Of a stretch of 7,462 bases of DNA, positions 1 to 7,166 are shown piece after piece. Location: the NCBI GenBank assembly GCA_947003675.1, contig CAMQPJ010000058.1, positions 1-7,462 on the forward strand, given 5' to 3'. How positions within the stretch are numbered: the stretch's first letter is position 1; each line of letters starts with the position of its first letter. The position numbers were made by a program, and so were the translations under genes. Under the pieces are notes generated by a model. It was not told the origin of the DNA and made no database searches. It worked only from the letters and a program-made list of their open reading frames with translations. The DNA is from an uncultured Collinsella sp. (GTDB taxonomy: Bacteria > Actinomycetota > Coriobacteriia > Coriobacteriales > Coriobacteriaceae).

Positions 1-653
1 TCGCTCTGAGGAAAATACCGGTACAGCAGCACCACGTCCCAAGCGAGCATCACACCGTAGCCCAGGGCGATCGAGGCCAGCAGGCCCTCGACCGGCGGCA
101 GCCCCAGTGCCAGCGCGGCCAAGGCACACAGGCACGCCACGCCAATGGCTGCGGCAAAGCTGCACAGAATACCCCGGTAGTCCTTAATAGCGGTGAGATA
201 GCTCATGCCGTTCCAGTTGACGATCATAATGTTGAACAGCCACAGGCACAGCAGCGCCTGCATAAGCGTAGCGCCCGAGAACAGCAAAAAGACGCCGTAG
301 AGCACCGTGCCCACAACGAGCATGATGGCATTGGAGCCCCAAAACGAGGGCAAAACCTCTTCTTCGCGCTCGGCAAAGAGCATGTCGGCCAAAAAGCGCG
401 TGACCGGCATGGAGAAAAAGCTCGTGAGCGTAAGCGACGCCAGCAGCGTATAGGTCACCATGCACACCAGCAGATCCTGGTTGGCGCGTCCCACGCCCCA
501 CAGACCGCACAGCACCAAGATACCCACCTGGAGCAGCACGCCCAGCAGCATGGGGCCCGTGCACACAATGCCGGCGTAGCCGTAGGCGCGCATCGTGGCA
601 AACAGACCCTTGCGTCTAAACAGGCGCTTGAGCTCAAAACCGATTCCGGCCAT
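1..653 (-). CDS. pelG: PelG, polytopic membrane protein of Pel polysaccharide synthesis (N-terminal part)
   Basis: Only the first 217 codons are in the window; the reading frame is open to position 1 and continues outside. I translated it by hand from the ATG at 653-651. It opens with MAGIGFELKR, the characteristic start of PelG proteins. After a basic cytosolic stretch it is strongly hydrophobic, with about six membrane segments near residues 25-55, 63-82, 108-128, 131-148, 163-185 and 188-211. A VTRFLAD motif near residues 84-90 fits the family. PelG resembles polysaccharide flippases and is thought to work with PelF to move the growing Pel chain across the cytoplasmic membrane. Full-length homologues are roughly twice this long. 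A perfect AAGGAGGT Shine-Dalgarno sequence (661-668), lying inside the last codons of pelF, supports the start. Only 3 nt separate the pelF stop from this ATG. Confidence 0.93.
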   Translation of the reverse strand, partial: MAGIGFELKRLFRRKGLFATMRAYGYAGIVCTGPMLLGVLLQVGILVLCGLWGVGRANQDLLVCMVTYTLLASLTLTSFFSMPVTRFLADMLFAEREEEVLPSFWGSNAIMLVVGTVLYGVFLLFSGATLMQALLCLWLFNIMIVNWNGMSYLTAIKDYRGILCSFAAAIGVACLCALAALALGLPPVEGLLASIALGYGVMLAWDVVLLYRYFPQS

Positions 654-656
654 CGG

Positions 657-2084
657 CTACACCTCCTTCTTGGGCAAATTGAACGCGCGAGCCGTCTCGT
701 CGTACAGCGCGCGATAGTTGGCGAGCATCTGCTCGTGTAGGTAGTAGGTCGCCACGCGACGCTGGCCGCGCTCCCCCATTTCCAGGCGGCGGGCACGGCT
801 CGCGCACATGCGCTCCATGGCATCGGCCAAGCCCTTGCGATACATAGGCGGGGTCACAAAACCTGCCACGCCAAAGTCGTCGCCCGGGGCGCCCTCGAGC
901 AGCTCGCGGCAGCAGCCCACTTCGGTCGTCACGCAGGGGCGACGCGCGCCCAGCGATTCCAACACGCTCAACGGCTGGCCCTCCGAGATGCTCGTCAAAA
1001 TGGTAAAGTCGAGCTTTTCCATGTACTCGACCACATTGACGCGACCGGTAAAGATCAAGTCACGCACGCCCAATGTCTCCACCAGCGCATGGCACTCGGC
1101 GCCATATTCCTCGTCGTCCACGCCGCCCATAATGTGCAGGCGCACCTTGGGCAGGCGCTCGTGCAGCTCAAAGAAGGCATAGATCATGGTCTTAACGTCC
1201 TTGATGGGCGCCAGGCGCACCACCGCGCCAATGTCCACCCAGCCGTCATCGGGCTTTAAAGGAATGTCCTTAAAGCGATCGAACTGGATGCCGTTGGGGA
1301 TAACCAGACATTTTTCTGCATCGCATCCCATGTCGATCTGCGTTTTGCGCGCATTGTGGAACAGACTCGTCACGCGGAAGGCGCGGCGGTAGATCTCCTC
1401 CGAAAGTAGGTAGAAAAAGCGGATCCAGCGGTCCTTAAACGACGGCACCACCCAGTCGGCGCGAATGATCTCCTCTTCGCGCTCGCGCGTGTAGATGCCA
1501 TGCTCGGTCAGCAATGCCGGTGCGTGATTCATGCTGGAGCCCAAACTTGCAAGCAGACCGCCGTAGCCGGTCGAAATTGCGTGATACACGTCGGCCACCG
1601 GAACCTCGCTGCCCAGTAGATAGAGCACGGGCAGCAACATCGAACGCATGGTGTGGAAGGCATCGGCGAAAGGCGTATACGGGTACTCGGCCAGGCACAC
1701 GTCGCGGAAGATGTCCATAAACGTGCGGCTCTGCAAAAATGAGAGCGGATGCACGTGGCGGCGCTGGAAAATGTCGAACAGCACGTCCCAGTCCGGATTG
1801 GAGAGCGAAACCAGACGGCGCAACGCCTCGCGCTCGCGGTCGTCGAAGTCGACTTCCTCCTGCTCGCCCGAAAGACGCAGAGCATCGTCCAGGAACACCT
1901 CGTGCACCTCGACGACGTTGCCGGGCAGCTCGTAGACAAACTTGCCGCGGTCTTCGGCGTGAGCGCCAATCACCCACAGCACAAACTCGTGCTCGGGCAT
2001 GGCCGTGATGTAGCCGTGCATCCAGGTGGACACACCGCCGTGCACGTAGGGGTAGCAGCCCTCGAGCACTAAGCAGATTCTCAT
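657..2084 (-). CDS. pelF: PelF, cytosolic family GT4-type glycosyltransferase for Pel polysaccharide
   Basis: A 475-residue, complete glycosyltransferase without membrane segments, of normal length for PelF. The N-terminal Rossmann domain begins MRICLVLEGCYPYVHGGV, typical of the PelF-specific N-terminal region (DUF3492). Also visible are LTEHGIY (residues 192-198), VIPNGI (261-266) opening the second domain, and the GT-B nucleotide-sugar site: VVRLAPIKD (288-296), a basic Arg/Lys pair, and the E-x7-E motif from E368 to E376 within SEGQPLSVLE. PelF proteins bind UDP and are thought to polymerise UDP-GalNAc or UDP-GlcNAc; the substrate cannot be read from sequence. The ATG (2084) overlaps the upstream stop as ATGA, with AAGGAGGG (2094-2101) about 9 nt upstream. 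It sits between the deacetylase and pelG, the usual Pel order. No defects are seen. Confidence 0.96.
   Translation of the reverse strand: MRICLVLEGCYPYVHGGVSTWMHGYITAMPEHEFVLWVIGAHAEDRGKFVYELPGNVVEVHEVFLDDALRLSGEQEEVDFDDREREALRRLVSLSNPDWDVLFDIFQRRHVHPLSFLQSRTFMDIFRDVCLAEYPYTPFADAFHTMRSMLLPVLYLLGSEVPVADVYHAISTGYGGLLASLGSSMNHAPALLTEHGIYTREREEEIIRADWVVPSFKDRWIRFFYLLSEEIYRRAFRVTSLFHNARKTQIDMGCDAEKCLVIPNGIQFDRFKDIPLKPDDGWVDIGAVVRLAPIKDVKTMIYAFFELHERLPKVRLHIMGGVDDEEYGAECHALVETLGVRDLIFTGRVNVVEYMEKLDFTILTSISEGQPLSVLESLGARRPCVTTEVGCCRELLEGAPGDDFGVAGFVTPPMYRKGLADAMERMCASRARRLEMGERGQRRVATYYLHEQMLANYRALYDETARAFNLPKKEV
661..668 (-). promoter_or_regulatory. Ribosome binding site of pelG, inside the end of pelF
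   Basis: The minus strand reads AAGGAGGT, a perfect anti-Shine-Dalgarno complement, ending 7 nt before the pelG ATG (653). It is encoded by the last pelF codons (Lys-Lys-Glu-Val-stop), which ties pelG translation to pelF. Confidence 0.8.
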
Positions 2085-3961
2085 CGGTCGCCGCCCTCCT
2101 TGCGCCCAATCGTCACGGTCTTGTCCGTCGCTTTGACTAGGTACAGGTCGCCCGTCAGGTGTTTAATCTCGCCACCGGACACCGTACCCGGCTCGCCGTT
2201 ATTGGCGCGGAACATAAGCCAAGCCTCGTCGTGGAAGTTGCCCAGGTTGAGCGTCCAGGCATCATCGCCCGTATCCACGCTCACCGTCACGGACGAAAAA
2301 CGCTGAATGGCACCCGAGCATTCCGAACCCGTCTGGTGGCGCAGGTCGGGCGCAGACTTGGTAAGCCAGTCCAGGTAGTCGGTCAGGCCGCCCTTGTAGA
2401 CCTCCCAGCCCTCCTTAGCGCCGCGATCGGGATCCAGCAGGTCATCGGGATGCATAAAGTGAGTACTCACGTAGTGCATGTTGAGCTCGGACACCGCGGC
2501 CAGACGCATATAGGTGTCATCGACCATGCCGCCCGAAACGATACGCGGCTGCTCCACGATGCCATCGCTCGCCACGCCAAATTCCTGCACGTAGGGCAGG
2601 TCGGTTCCGTCCTCAAAGTACGTACTGGCAATGGTCTTAATGCGCGGCACGTCCTCGCCAATAATCTTGCGGGCGCGGGCCGAAAGGATATTCGACGGCG
2701 GCACGTAGACCGAGCCGTGCGCGTTGGGCAGCACCTCGTCCTGAAAGGCGACAAGCTCGTCGAGAGACGCGACAAGCGTCTCCTTGTTCTTCCACGTCTT
2801 GTAGTCGTACAGCGTGCCATAGTCGGTGTCCCAGAGCGCCAGCGGCTGATGGTTGTAGCCATGAAAGCCCAACTCACCGCCCATCTGCAGCAGCATGCCG
2901 CCAAAATAGCGGAACTGCGTGGTATCGGCCTGGCGCGCGGGCTCGGTTTGGTTGACCACGTCCTCGTAGTTTTCGATCATCACGCCGGTATAGCGAATGT
3001 CGTATTGCTGCGCGAGCTTTTGCAGGTCGGGCCACCACACCTTGGCATAAAAATCGGCGATAGAAAGGCCGTAGTCGCGTTTGATGTACGTGCCGTCGCC
3101 CGAGGGAACGGGGCTCGGGAAATCGTCCAGGTAAAACACCGCGCTATTGATGACCGGATAGGCCGTGGCATCGCCCAACAGGCTCACGGCCGCGGTATAG
3201 AAACCGCGCATGACCTTGTTGTAGATACCGATATTGCACACCACGGTACGGCCGTTGCCGCAATCGCTCGACCAAATAAGCGGAGTACCCGTGTCGCCGG
3301 TTTTAGCCCACACGTGGGCCGTCTCACGCAGCGAAACCGAGAGCGACGAATCGAAGGGATCCGATAACTCATAACGCTGGCCACCGCCGATCATAAAGTC
3401 CTTGCTCGGCACGATGCTCTCCGCCGTCGCATATTCATAGCCGGCAGAATCGATGCCCAGTTTGGGACCGATCGCCTGCAGATAGCTCGAATTGTCCGGT
3501 GTCATGGCGAGCATCAGCGAACCGCCGGCGCTCACCCAGCTCATAATGTCGCTCAAGTGCGTACCGAGCCCATCGATCGAAGGCATCAGTAAAATCACGC
3601 GGTCGAAGGATGTGAGGGAAGGAATCGCATCAACACCATCGGTGGCAATATCCACATCGCGGTGGGCAATTTTCATGTCGAGCAGAATCTGGTTAAACTG
3701 CTCTTTGACGTCCTCGACGCCATCTTGGCCCGAGTCGGTAATAACCAAGCACGTGGGCTTTTCGCCAAACATCGCCGAGCTTGCCGGCACCGCGTCGTTG
3801 GCAGCGAGCATGCCCAGCTTATGCTGCCCGGCGCTGTACTGCACGCCGGCACGCTCGATCAACAACACGGCGGCCATGGCGATAAAGACAGCCCATACCA
3901 CGAGCAGGCCTATCCAGCGAAAATGGCCCGCACGCTCGCGGATATGTTGCACCACGCTCAT
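2081..3961 (-). CDS. pelA: Membrane-anchored PelA-type polysaccharide deacetylase (DUF2194-like), lacking the hydrolase domain
   Basis: A 626-residue protein with a short cytosolic N terminus and one membrane segment (about residues 17-35), then a large domain predicted outside the membrane. Residues about 70-265 form an alpha/beta, glutamine-amidotransferase-like region (CLVITDSG, VILLMPSIDG, GRTVVCNIGIY). From about 272 comes a carbohydrate-esterase-4-like deacetylase. FYLDDFPSP (276-284) gives the D279/D280 catalytic and metal pair, HGYNH (367-371) the H-x3-H metal ligands, and HFMHPDD (501-507) a late His pair. The C terminus (about 550-620) looks like a beta-rich accessory domain. In Pseudomonas, PelA removes acetyl groups from Pel and also carries a hydrolase domain. 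Here the hydrolase is absent, as in the deacetylase-only PelA of Gram-positive loci. The ATG overlaps the pelE stop as ATGA, preceded by AAGGAGAGGAGG. The symbol is by analogy (pelA, deacetylase form). Confidence 0.87.
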   Translation of the reverse strand: MSVVQHIRERAGHFRWIGLLVVWAVFIAMAAVLLIERAGVQYSAGQHKLGMLAANDAVPASSAMFGEKPTCLVITDSGQDGVEDVKEQFNQILLDMKIAHRDVDIATDGVDAIPSLTSFDRVILLMPSIDGLGTHLSDIMSWVSAGGSLMLAMTPDNSSYLQAIGPKLGIDSAGYEYATAESIVPSKDFMIGGGQRYELSDPFDSSLSVSLRETAHVWAKTGDTGTPLIWSSDCGNGRTVVCNIGIYNKVMRGFYTAAVSLLGDATAYPVINSAVFYLDDFPSPVPSGDGTYIKRDYGLSIADFYAKVWWPDLQKLAQQYDIRYTGVMIENYEDVVNQTEPARQADTTQFRYFGGMLLQMGGELGFHGYNHQPLALWDTDYGTLYDYKTWKNKETLVASLDELVAFQDEVLPNAHGSVYVPPSNILSARARKIIGEDVPRIKTIASTYFEDGTDLPYVQEFGVASDGIVEQPRIVSGGMVDDTYMRLAAVSELNMHYVSTHFMHPDDLLDPDRGAKEGWEVYKGGLTDYLDWLTKSAPDLRHQTGSECSGAIQRFSSVTVSVDTGDDAWTLNLGNFHDEAWLMFRANNGEPGTVSGGEIKHLTGDLYLVKATDKTVTIGRKEGGDR

Positions 3962-4863
3962 CGGGCCTCCTCTCCTTCACGCCAAAATGACAACCTCTCG
4001 CGGTTCTCGGCGCTCAAATACACATGCTGCCTGTCAATTGCGTCGATTACACGCCGTACCGCCTGCCCATCGCGACGAATCACAGCCAAGCGCAGGCAGA
4101 GCATCCACACGTCCTGCTCGTCTGACGCATCGATCACCAACTGGCTAGCGACGTCCTCTGCCTTATCAATCTCGCCGGCATCGGCCAGCGCCGTGGCATA
4201 GCGAATGCGCAGCGCAGACCCGTCCTCACGCTCGCAACGACGCGCGAGCAAGCGTGCATACTGTTGACGCTGAATCTGTGCCACGCGGCCCTCTGCCAAA
4301 CCCGAGTCCAGATAGTCGCCCAAATAGTCGCAATACGCATCCAGGTTATGCGAGCTGGGATCGGTCTTAAACGCGCGCTCCAACTGCTGCAGTTTAAGGT
4401 CGGACTCCTTGGAAATCTGCGCCACCGCCGTCGCGGCATAGTGCGCGACCTCAACATCGTCGTTGAGTTTTGCTGCCTGCAACTGTGCCAGGTACGCATC
4501 CGGATCCTCGGTAAGCATGGATAGCATCAGACGGCGGCGGTCGCCCGGGTCGTTGACGATCAGCGCTTCCTCGAGCGGCACCACTCCATCATCGCCCTCG
4601 CGCCCCTGCACGAGCAAACTGCGATGCATGTCGTCGTTAATGCGCAGCGTCTCCAGCGAGGCGTCCTTAAGGTCGTCACCGAACACCGCGCTACGCACCG
4701 AGAGCAGTGCCACGAGCAACGGACCCCACAGCGGTACGAGCACCATCACGGCAAGCATGTGCCCTCGAACCGGCAGCAAGCCCAGTTTCATAAGCGTCCA
4801 CAGCACCAAACACACCAGCGCATGAATTAATAGCAGTACGGCAGCAACGGCAAGCGAGATCAA
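3958..4863 (-). CDS. pelE: PelE-like membrane scaffold protein: two membrane segments plus a TPR/HEAT-like helical domain
   Basis: A 301-residue protein starting at TTG. Two hydrophobic helices (about residues 3-25 and 34-57) form a hairpin, which puts the rest of the protein in the cytosol. The remainder is almost all helical, with repeat-like pairs, including LEEALIVNDPGDRRRLM (about 97-113), NDDVEVAHYAATA (134-146) and later stretches such as RIRYATALADAGEIDKAEDVA that resemble TPR units. This layout and its place right after pelD match PelE, which binds PelD and helps assemble the inner-membrane Pel complex. The TTG start is chosen because it overlaps the pelD stop as TTGA, has GGGGGAGG (4868-4875) at good spacing, and the first in-frame ATG (codon 25) would remove the first membrane helix. 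Sequence is the least conserved of the five, so the name relies partly on context. Confidence 0.83.
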   Translation of the reverse strand: MISLAVAAVLLLIHALVCLVLWTLMKLGLLPVRGHMLAVMVLVPLWGPLLVALLSVRSAVFGDDLKDASLETLRINDDMHRSLLVQGREGDDGVVPLEEALIVNDPGDRRRLMLSMLTEDPDAYLAQLQAAKLNDDVEVAHYAATAVAQISKESDLKLQQLERAFKTDPSSHNLDAYCDYLGDYLDSGLAEGRVAQIQRQQYARLLARRCEREDGSALRIRYATALADAGEIDKAEDVASQLVIDASDEQDVWMLCLRLAVIRRDGQAVRRVIDAIDRQHVYLSAENRERLSFWREGEEAR

Positions 4864-7028
4864 GCGGCCTCCCCCTCACCGTTGCCAGCGGGCGCAATGC
4901 ACTGCAGCAGGGCCACAACATTCTCGCTGTCGACGCGCTCCACCGTAATGTGCTTGGCGGCCAAGCGCGCACAAATAACGGGAAGGTCGGCCTCGGTTGC
5001 CTGACGCATGAGCAGGTAAAGTGTGTCTCCATCAACCAAGCCCGCAGCGTCACTCTCGCGAATCGTCGATCCAATGGCGCCGACCAGCTCGCCAACAGGC
5101 TCCATGCCCGGCACCACGCGCAGGAGCAAGAAGCTCCCCATCTTGTTGTCCGCAAGCGCTTGCTCGGCGGCAAGCTCCCGGCCAAAGGCATCGTGGTTGA
5201 GCACGCACGTGCCGGCAACGCAGCGCTTATCCTGCGCCACGGCCTCGTAATCGAAGGCGCGTCCCAGCGCGCTTTCCACCAGGCCGCACAGGATGCGGAA
5301 CAGGTTTTGGTAGTACAGGGTCATTTGGCTTTCGGCCACATGGCGCACAAAGATCAACACGGCGGGGGCTCCATCACGCTCGATCGCATAGCCAAACATC
5401 GGAAGCCCCGACGTCAACGCACGGTTCACCCACAAACCCGAGATCGCACCTTTGAGCACGGGCGCAAGATCGTCGAGCGATAGCGAGCGCGGAACATCGT
5501 TGGAAATCGCCGGGCTCGCCGCTACCAGGCGCGCAAATGCCCCGCCCGAAACATGGTAGATTGTCACCGAATCGTTCTCGAGAATCTCGCCCAGCAGCTC
5601 GCAGCACTTGCGGTATATATCGCGCGGGTTGAGTACGTCGAGCTCCCGCGTCACGGCAAAGATCTTGCCAAAACTGTCGTGGCGCCCCACAATCTGTCGC
5701 TTATAGGCACGCTTGTCCTCAATGGCGTCGCGATAGAGCCGCGTTAGAAACGTGTTGCGGTTTCGCACAAGCTCGTTCTCGTCACGCTCCGCCTTAACGG
5801 CCTCGCTGTTGCGCAGCTGTACATAGCCGCACACGGCGCCCACCACAAAGTACGCAATAAACGGCAGCCAATTGGAAGGCTCGTAAAACAGACCCTGAAA
5901 GGTGTAGCCGTACAGGGCAAAATAGCTCATGGCCAGACCAATCGACGCCAGCAGTGCGGCAACCAGGCCAAAGTCGAGCCCGTAGAGCGTGCCAATCAGG
6001 ACCACATAGAGCAGACGATAGTCGAGCACGTTGAGCTGGGCAGATTGGGAGAACAGATGCTCCAGAACCTCGAACAGTACCCATGCGAAGCCCGTCTCCA
6101 GGCATTTAATGGGCAGAGTGCGCAGCTGAATGCGATCGATGGCTGCACGCAAGGGATTGGCCTTTTTGGTGCGGGTGTTAGCCCAGCGGGCGTGGATGGT
6201 CGAAAGGTCGCGCAGCAGGTCGTAACGCTGAAACCAGCCATAGCGTTTGCGAGCGGCATCGCCTGCGGGCAACGCATAGCCGGTCGACTCTCCATAGGCA
6301 ACAGACAGCCCGGGGAACAGGCCCTGGAGCGCGCCGCCCAAGTCGCCCGTTGTGCGATGGAAAGCATCTGCAACATCGAGCGTCTCAAAGGTCGCATCCC
6401 AACTATCAAAGACGCGATGCACCAGCACCGCTAGCTCCTCCGCGCACAACAGGGGAAACGGCGCGTCCGCGGCACCTTGGAGCGCGACCGGCCCGGTCGA
6501 ACAGGCTTCGAACAGCGGCACCAAGAAGGGGTCGTTGAGCGCCGCGGATGCTGTATAGAGATAGGGAGTGCACAGGATCTTGGCCTGGATGTCGTCTTGA
6601 GAGGCATAGTAGCGGCACAGGTCATTGGCCGCGCGGGCGATAATGCCCTTGCCAGTTTGGGTGGCAGCATCTGTGGCATTAGGGGCATCGTCGGCGCTCG
6701 CCGCGCCACCGGTACGTTCCGCGCCCGCAGGCCCCGCTACAAACAGCAGCTGCACACGGCGGCCCATACAGGCACGAAACACCGAGCGCAGCAGCTCAAT
6801 GTCGCCAAAAGTCTCGGTATGCGGAGTGAGATAAGTAGAGAGGTAGACCACGCGGTCGAACTCATAAGCCTGGTCCAGGTGGCGCAGCAGCTCTTTCCAC
6901 GAGCCGTGGGACGATGACTCGCGCTGCGCATCGTCGGCAGCTACAACCTGAACATGGTCACCGGGAAACGCCTTGGCACAAAAGTCGTCGTCAACATACG
7001 CGGTATTGCCAACAACCAGCACCTCCAT
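4860..7028 (-). CDS. pelD: PelD-type c-di-GMP receptor with N-terminal degenerate epimerase/SDR-like domain, four membrane helices, GAF and degenerate GGDEF
   Basis: A 722-residue first gene of the operon. Residues 1 to about 285 resemble an NAD-dependent nucleotide-sugar epimerase fold (MEVLVVGNTAYV opening, VVYLSTYLTP, ILCTPYLY), but the glycine-rich loop is not canonical and no Y-x3-K is evident, so it is probably not a normal enzyme. A Gly/Ala/Asp-rich insertion lies near 101-127. Four membrane segments follow (about 312-328, 338-353, 354-374, 388-405), then a charged, probably coiled helix (406-445), a GAF-like domain (about 455-590) and a GGDEF-like domain (about 600-712). The GGDEF motif has become DGDTL (666-670), while RESD (657-660) stands exactly five residues before it, the place of the c-di-GMP inhibitory site. 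In Pseudomonas, PelD binds c-di-GMP through this RxxD and activates Pel synthesis. The ATG at 7028 follows the purine-rich AAGGGAAGGGA. Confidence 0.9.
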   Translation of the reverse strand: MEVLVVGNTAYVDDDFCAKAFPGDHVQVVAADDAQRESSSHGSWKELLRHLDQAYEFDRVVYLSTYLTPHTETFGDIELLRSVFRACMGRRVQLLFVAGPAGAERTGGAASADDAPNATDAATQTGKGIIARAANDLCRYYASQDDIQAKILCTPYLYTASAALNDPFLVPLFEACSTGPVALQGAADAPFPLLCAEELAVLVHRVFDSWDATFETLDVADAFHRTTGDLGGALQGLFPGLSVAYGESTGYALPAGDAARKRYGWFQRYDLLRDLSTIHARWANTRTKKANPLRAAIDRIQLRTLPIKCLETGFAWVLFEVLEHLFSQSAQLNVLDYRLLYVVLIGTLYGLDFGLVAALLASIGLAMSYFALYGYTFQGLFYEPSNWLPFIAYFVVGAVCGYVQLRNSEAVKAERDENELVRNRNTFLTRLYRDAIEDKRAYKRQIVGRHDSFGKIFAVTRELDVLNPRDIYRKCCELLGEILENDSVTIYHVSGGAFARLVAASPAISNDVPRSLSLDDLAPVLKGAISGLWVNRALTSGLPMFGYAIERDGAPAVLIFVRHVAESQMTLYYQNLFRILCGLVESALGRAFDYEAVAQDKRCVAGTCVLNHDAFGRELAAEQALADNKMGSFLLLRVVPGMEPVGELVGAIGSTIRESDAAGLVDGDTLYLLMRQATEADLPVICARLAAKHITVERVDSENVVALLQCIAPAGNGEGEAA
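4868..4875 (-). promoter_or_regulatory. Ribosome binding site of pelE that decides the TTG start
   Basis: The minus strand reads GGGGGAGG, ending 4 nt before the TTG at 4863-4861. It lies within the last pelD codons. No ATG is available nearby in this frame, and the TTGA overlap with the pelD stop makes translational coupling likely. Confidence 0.7.
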
Positions 7029-7034
7029 GACGCG

Positions 7035-7045
7035 TCCCTTCCCTT
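7035..7045 (-). promoter_or_regulatory. Ribosome binding site of pelD
   Basis: The minus strand reads AAGGGAAGGGA, 6 nt before the pelD ATG at 7028-7026. It is purine-rich but less perfect than the sites inside the operon (no GGAGG core), so pelD initiation may be weaker than that of the downstream genes. That strength comparison is inference. Confidence 0.6.
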
Positions 7046-7061
7046 AAATTCCGCTTTTGCC

Positions 7062-7092
7062 ATAGTCAAACATGCGTATTGTACGCTGTCAA
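7062..7092 (-). promoter_or_regulatory. Candidate promoter of the pel operon with an inverted repeat in the spacer
   Basis: The minus strand has a consensus TTGACA -35 hexamer at 7092-7087. The expected -10 zone is poor: the best reading is GACTAT (7067-7062) with a long 19-nt spacer. A TACAAT hexamer lies only 3 nt after the -35 box, so it cannot pair with it. The arms GCGTA and TACGC, separated by 3 nt (7074-7086), form an inverted repeat directly next to the -35 box, a plausible operator position. The mRNA leader would be about 30 nt, too short for a riboswitch. The -35 box is seen; promoter activity and operator role are inferred. Confidence 0.4.
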
Positions 7093-7101
7093 CGCAAGCC
7101 G

Positions 7102-7116
7102 AGGCGCCTTTAAGGC
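7102..7116. repeat. Two overlapping short palindromes upstream of the -35 box
   Basis: AGGCGCCT (7102-7109) is a perfect 8-nt palindrome and GCCTTTAAGGC (7106-7116) an 11-nt palindrome with a central T; they share 4 nt. They sit about 10-25 nt upstream of the TTGACA box of the candidate pel promoter, a usual place for an activator or repressor site. Another short palindrome, AAGTACTT (7123-7130), and a run of six T lie just beyond. Function is unproven; short palindromes arise by chance. Confidence 0.3.
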
Positions 7117-7166
7117 TGTGTTAAGTACTTTTTTGAGGATGAGGGGCAAACAGAAGCAAATCGAAC

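Noticed and set aside
184..823. Two minus-strand frames (184-564 and 455-823) overlapping pelG and the end of pelF
   Set aside because: They are out-of-frame shadows. The true frame from 653 reads MAGIGFELKR and stays open to the window edge, with membrane helices throughout.
2159..3367. Long plus-strand open frame of 402 codons opposite the deacetylase gene
   Set aside because: It lies wholly antisense to a gene with recognisable domains and catalytic motifs. Its translation is rich in His, Arg, Val and Ala with no domain sense, as expected for the complement of a GC-rich gene, and its start has no convincing ribosome binding site.
4860..7028. Reading the pelD product as an active UDP-sugar epimerase or diguanylate cyclase
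   Set aside because: The glycine-rich loop and Tyr-x3-Lys are not evident in the first domain, and GGDEF is replaced by DGDTL in the last one.
7029..7061. c-di-GMP riboswitch in the pelD leader
   Set aside because: The distance from the candidate promoter to the ATG is only about 30 nt, too short for any known c-di-GMP riboswitch, and no matching folded core was seen.
7102..7134. Plus-strand terminator made of GCCTTTAAGGC and the following run of T
   Set aside because: The stem is only 5 bp, the T run starts 12 nt after it, and no plus-strand gene ends nearby.
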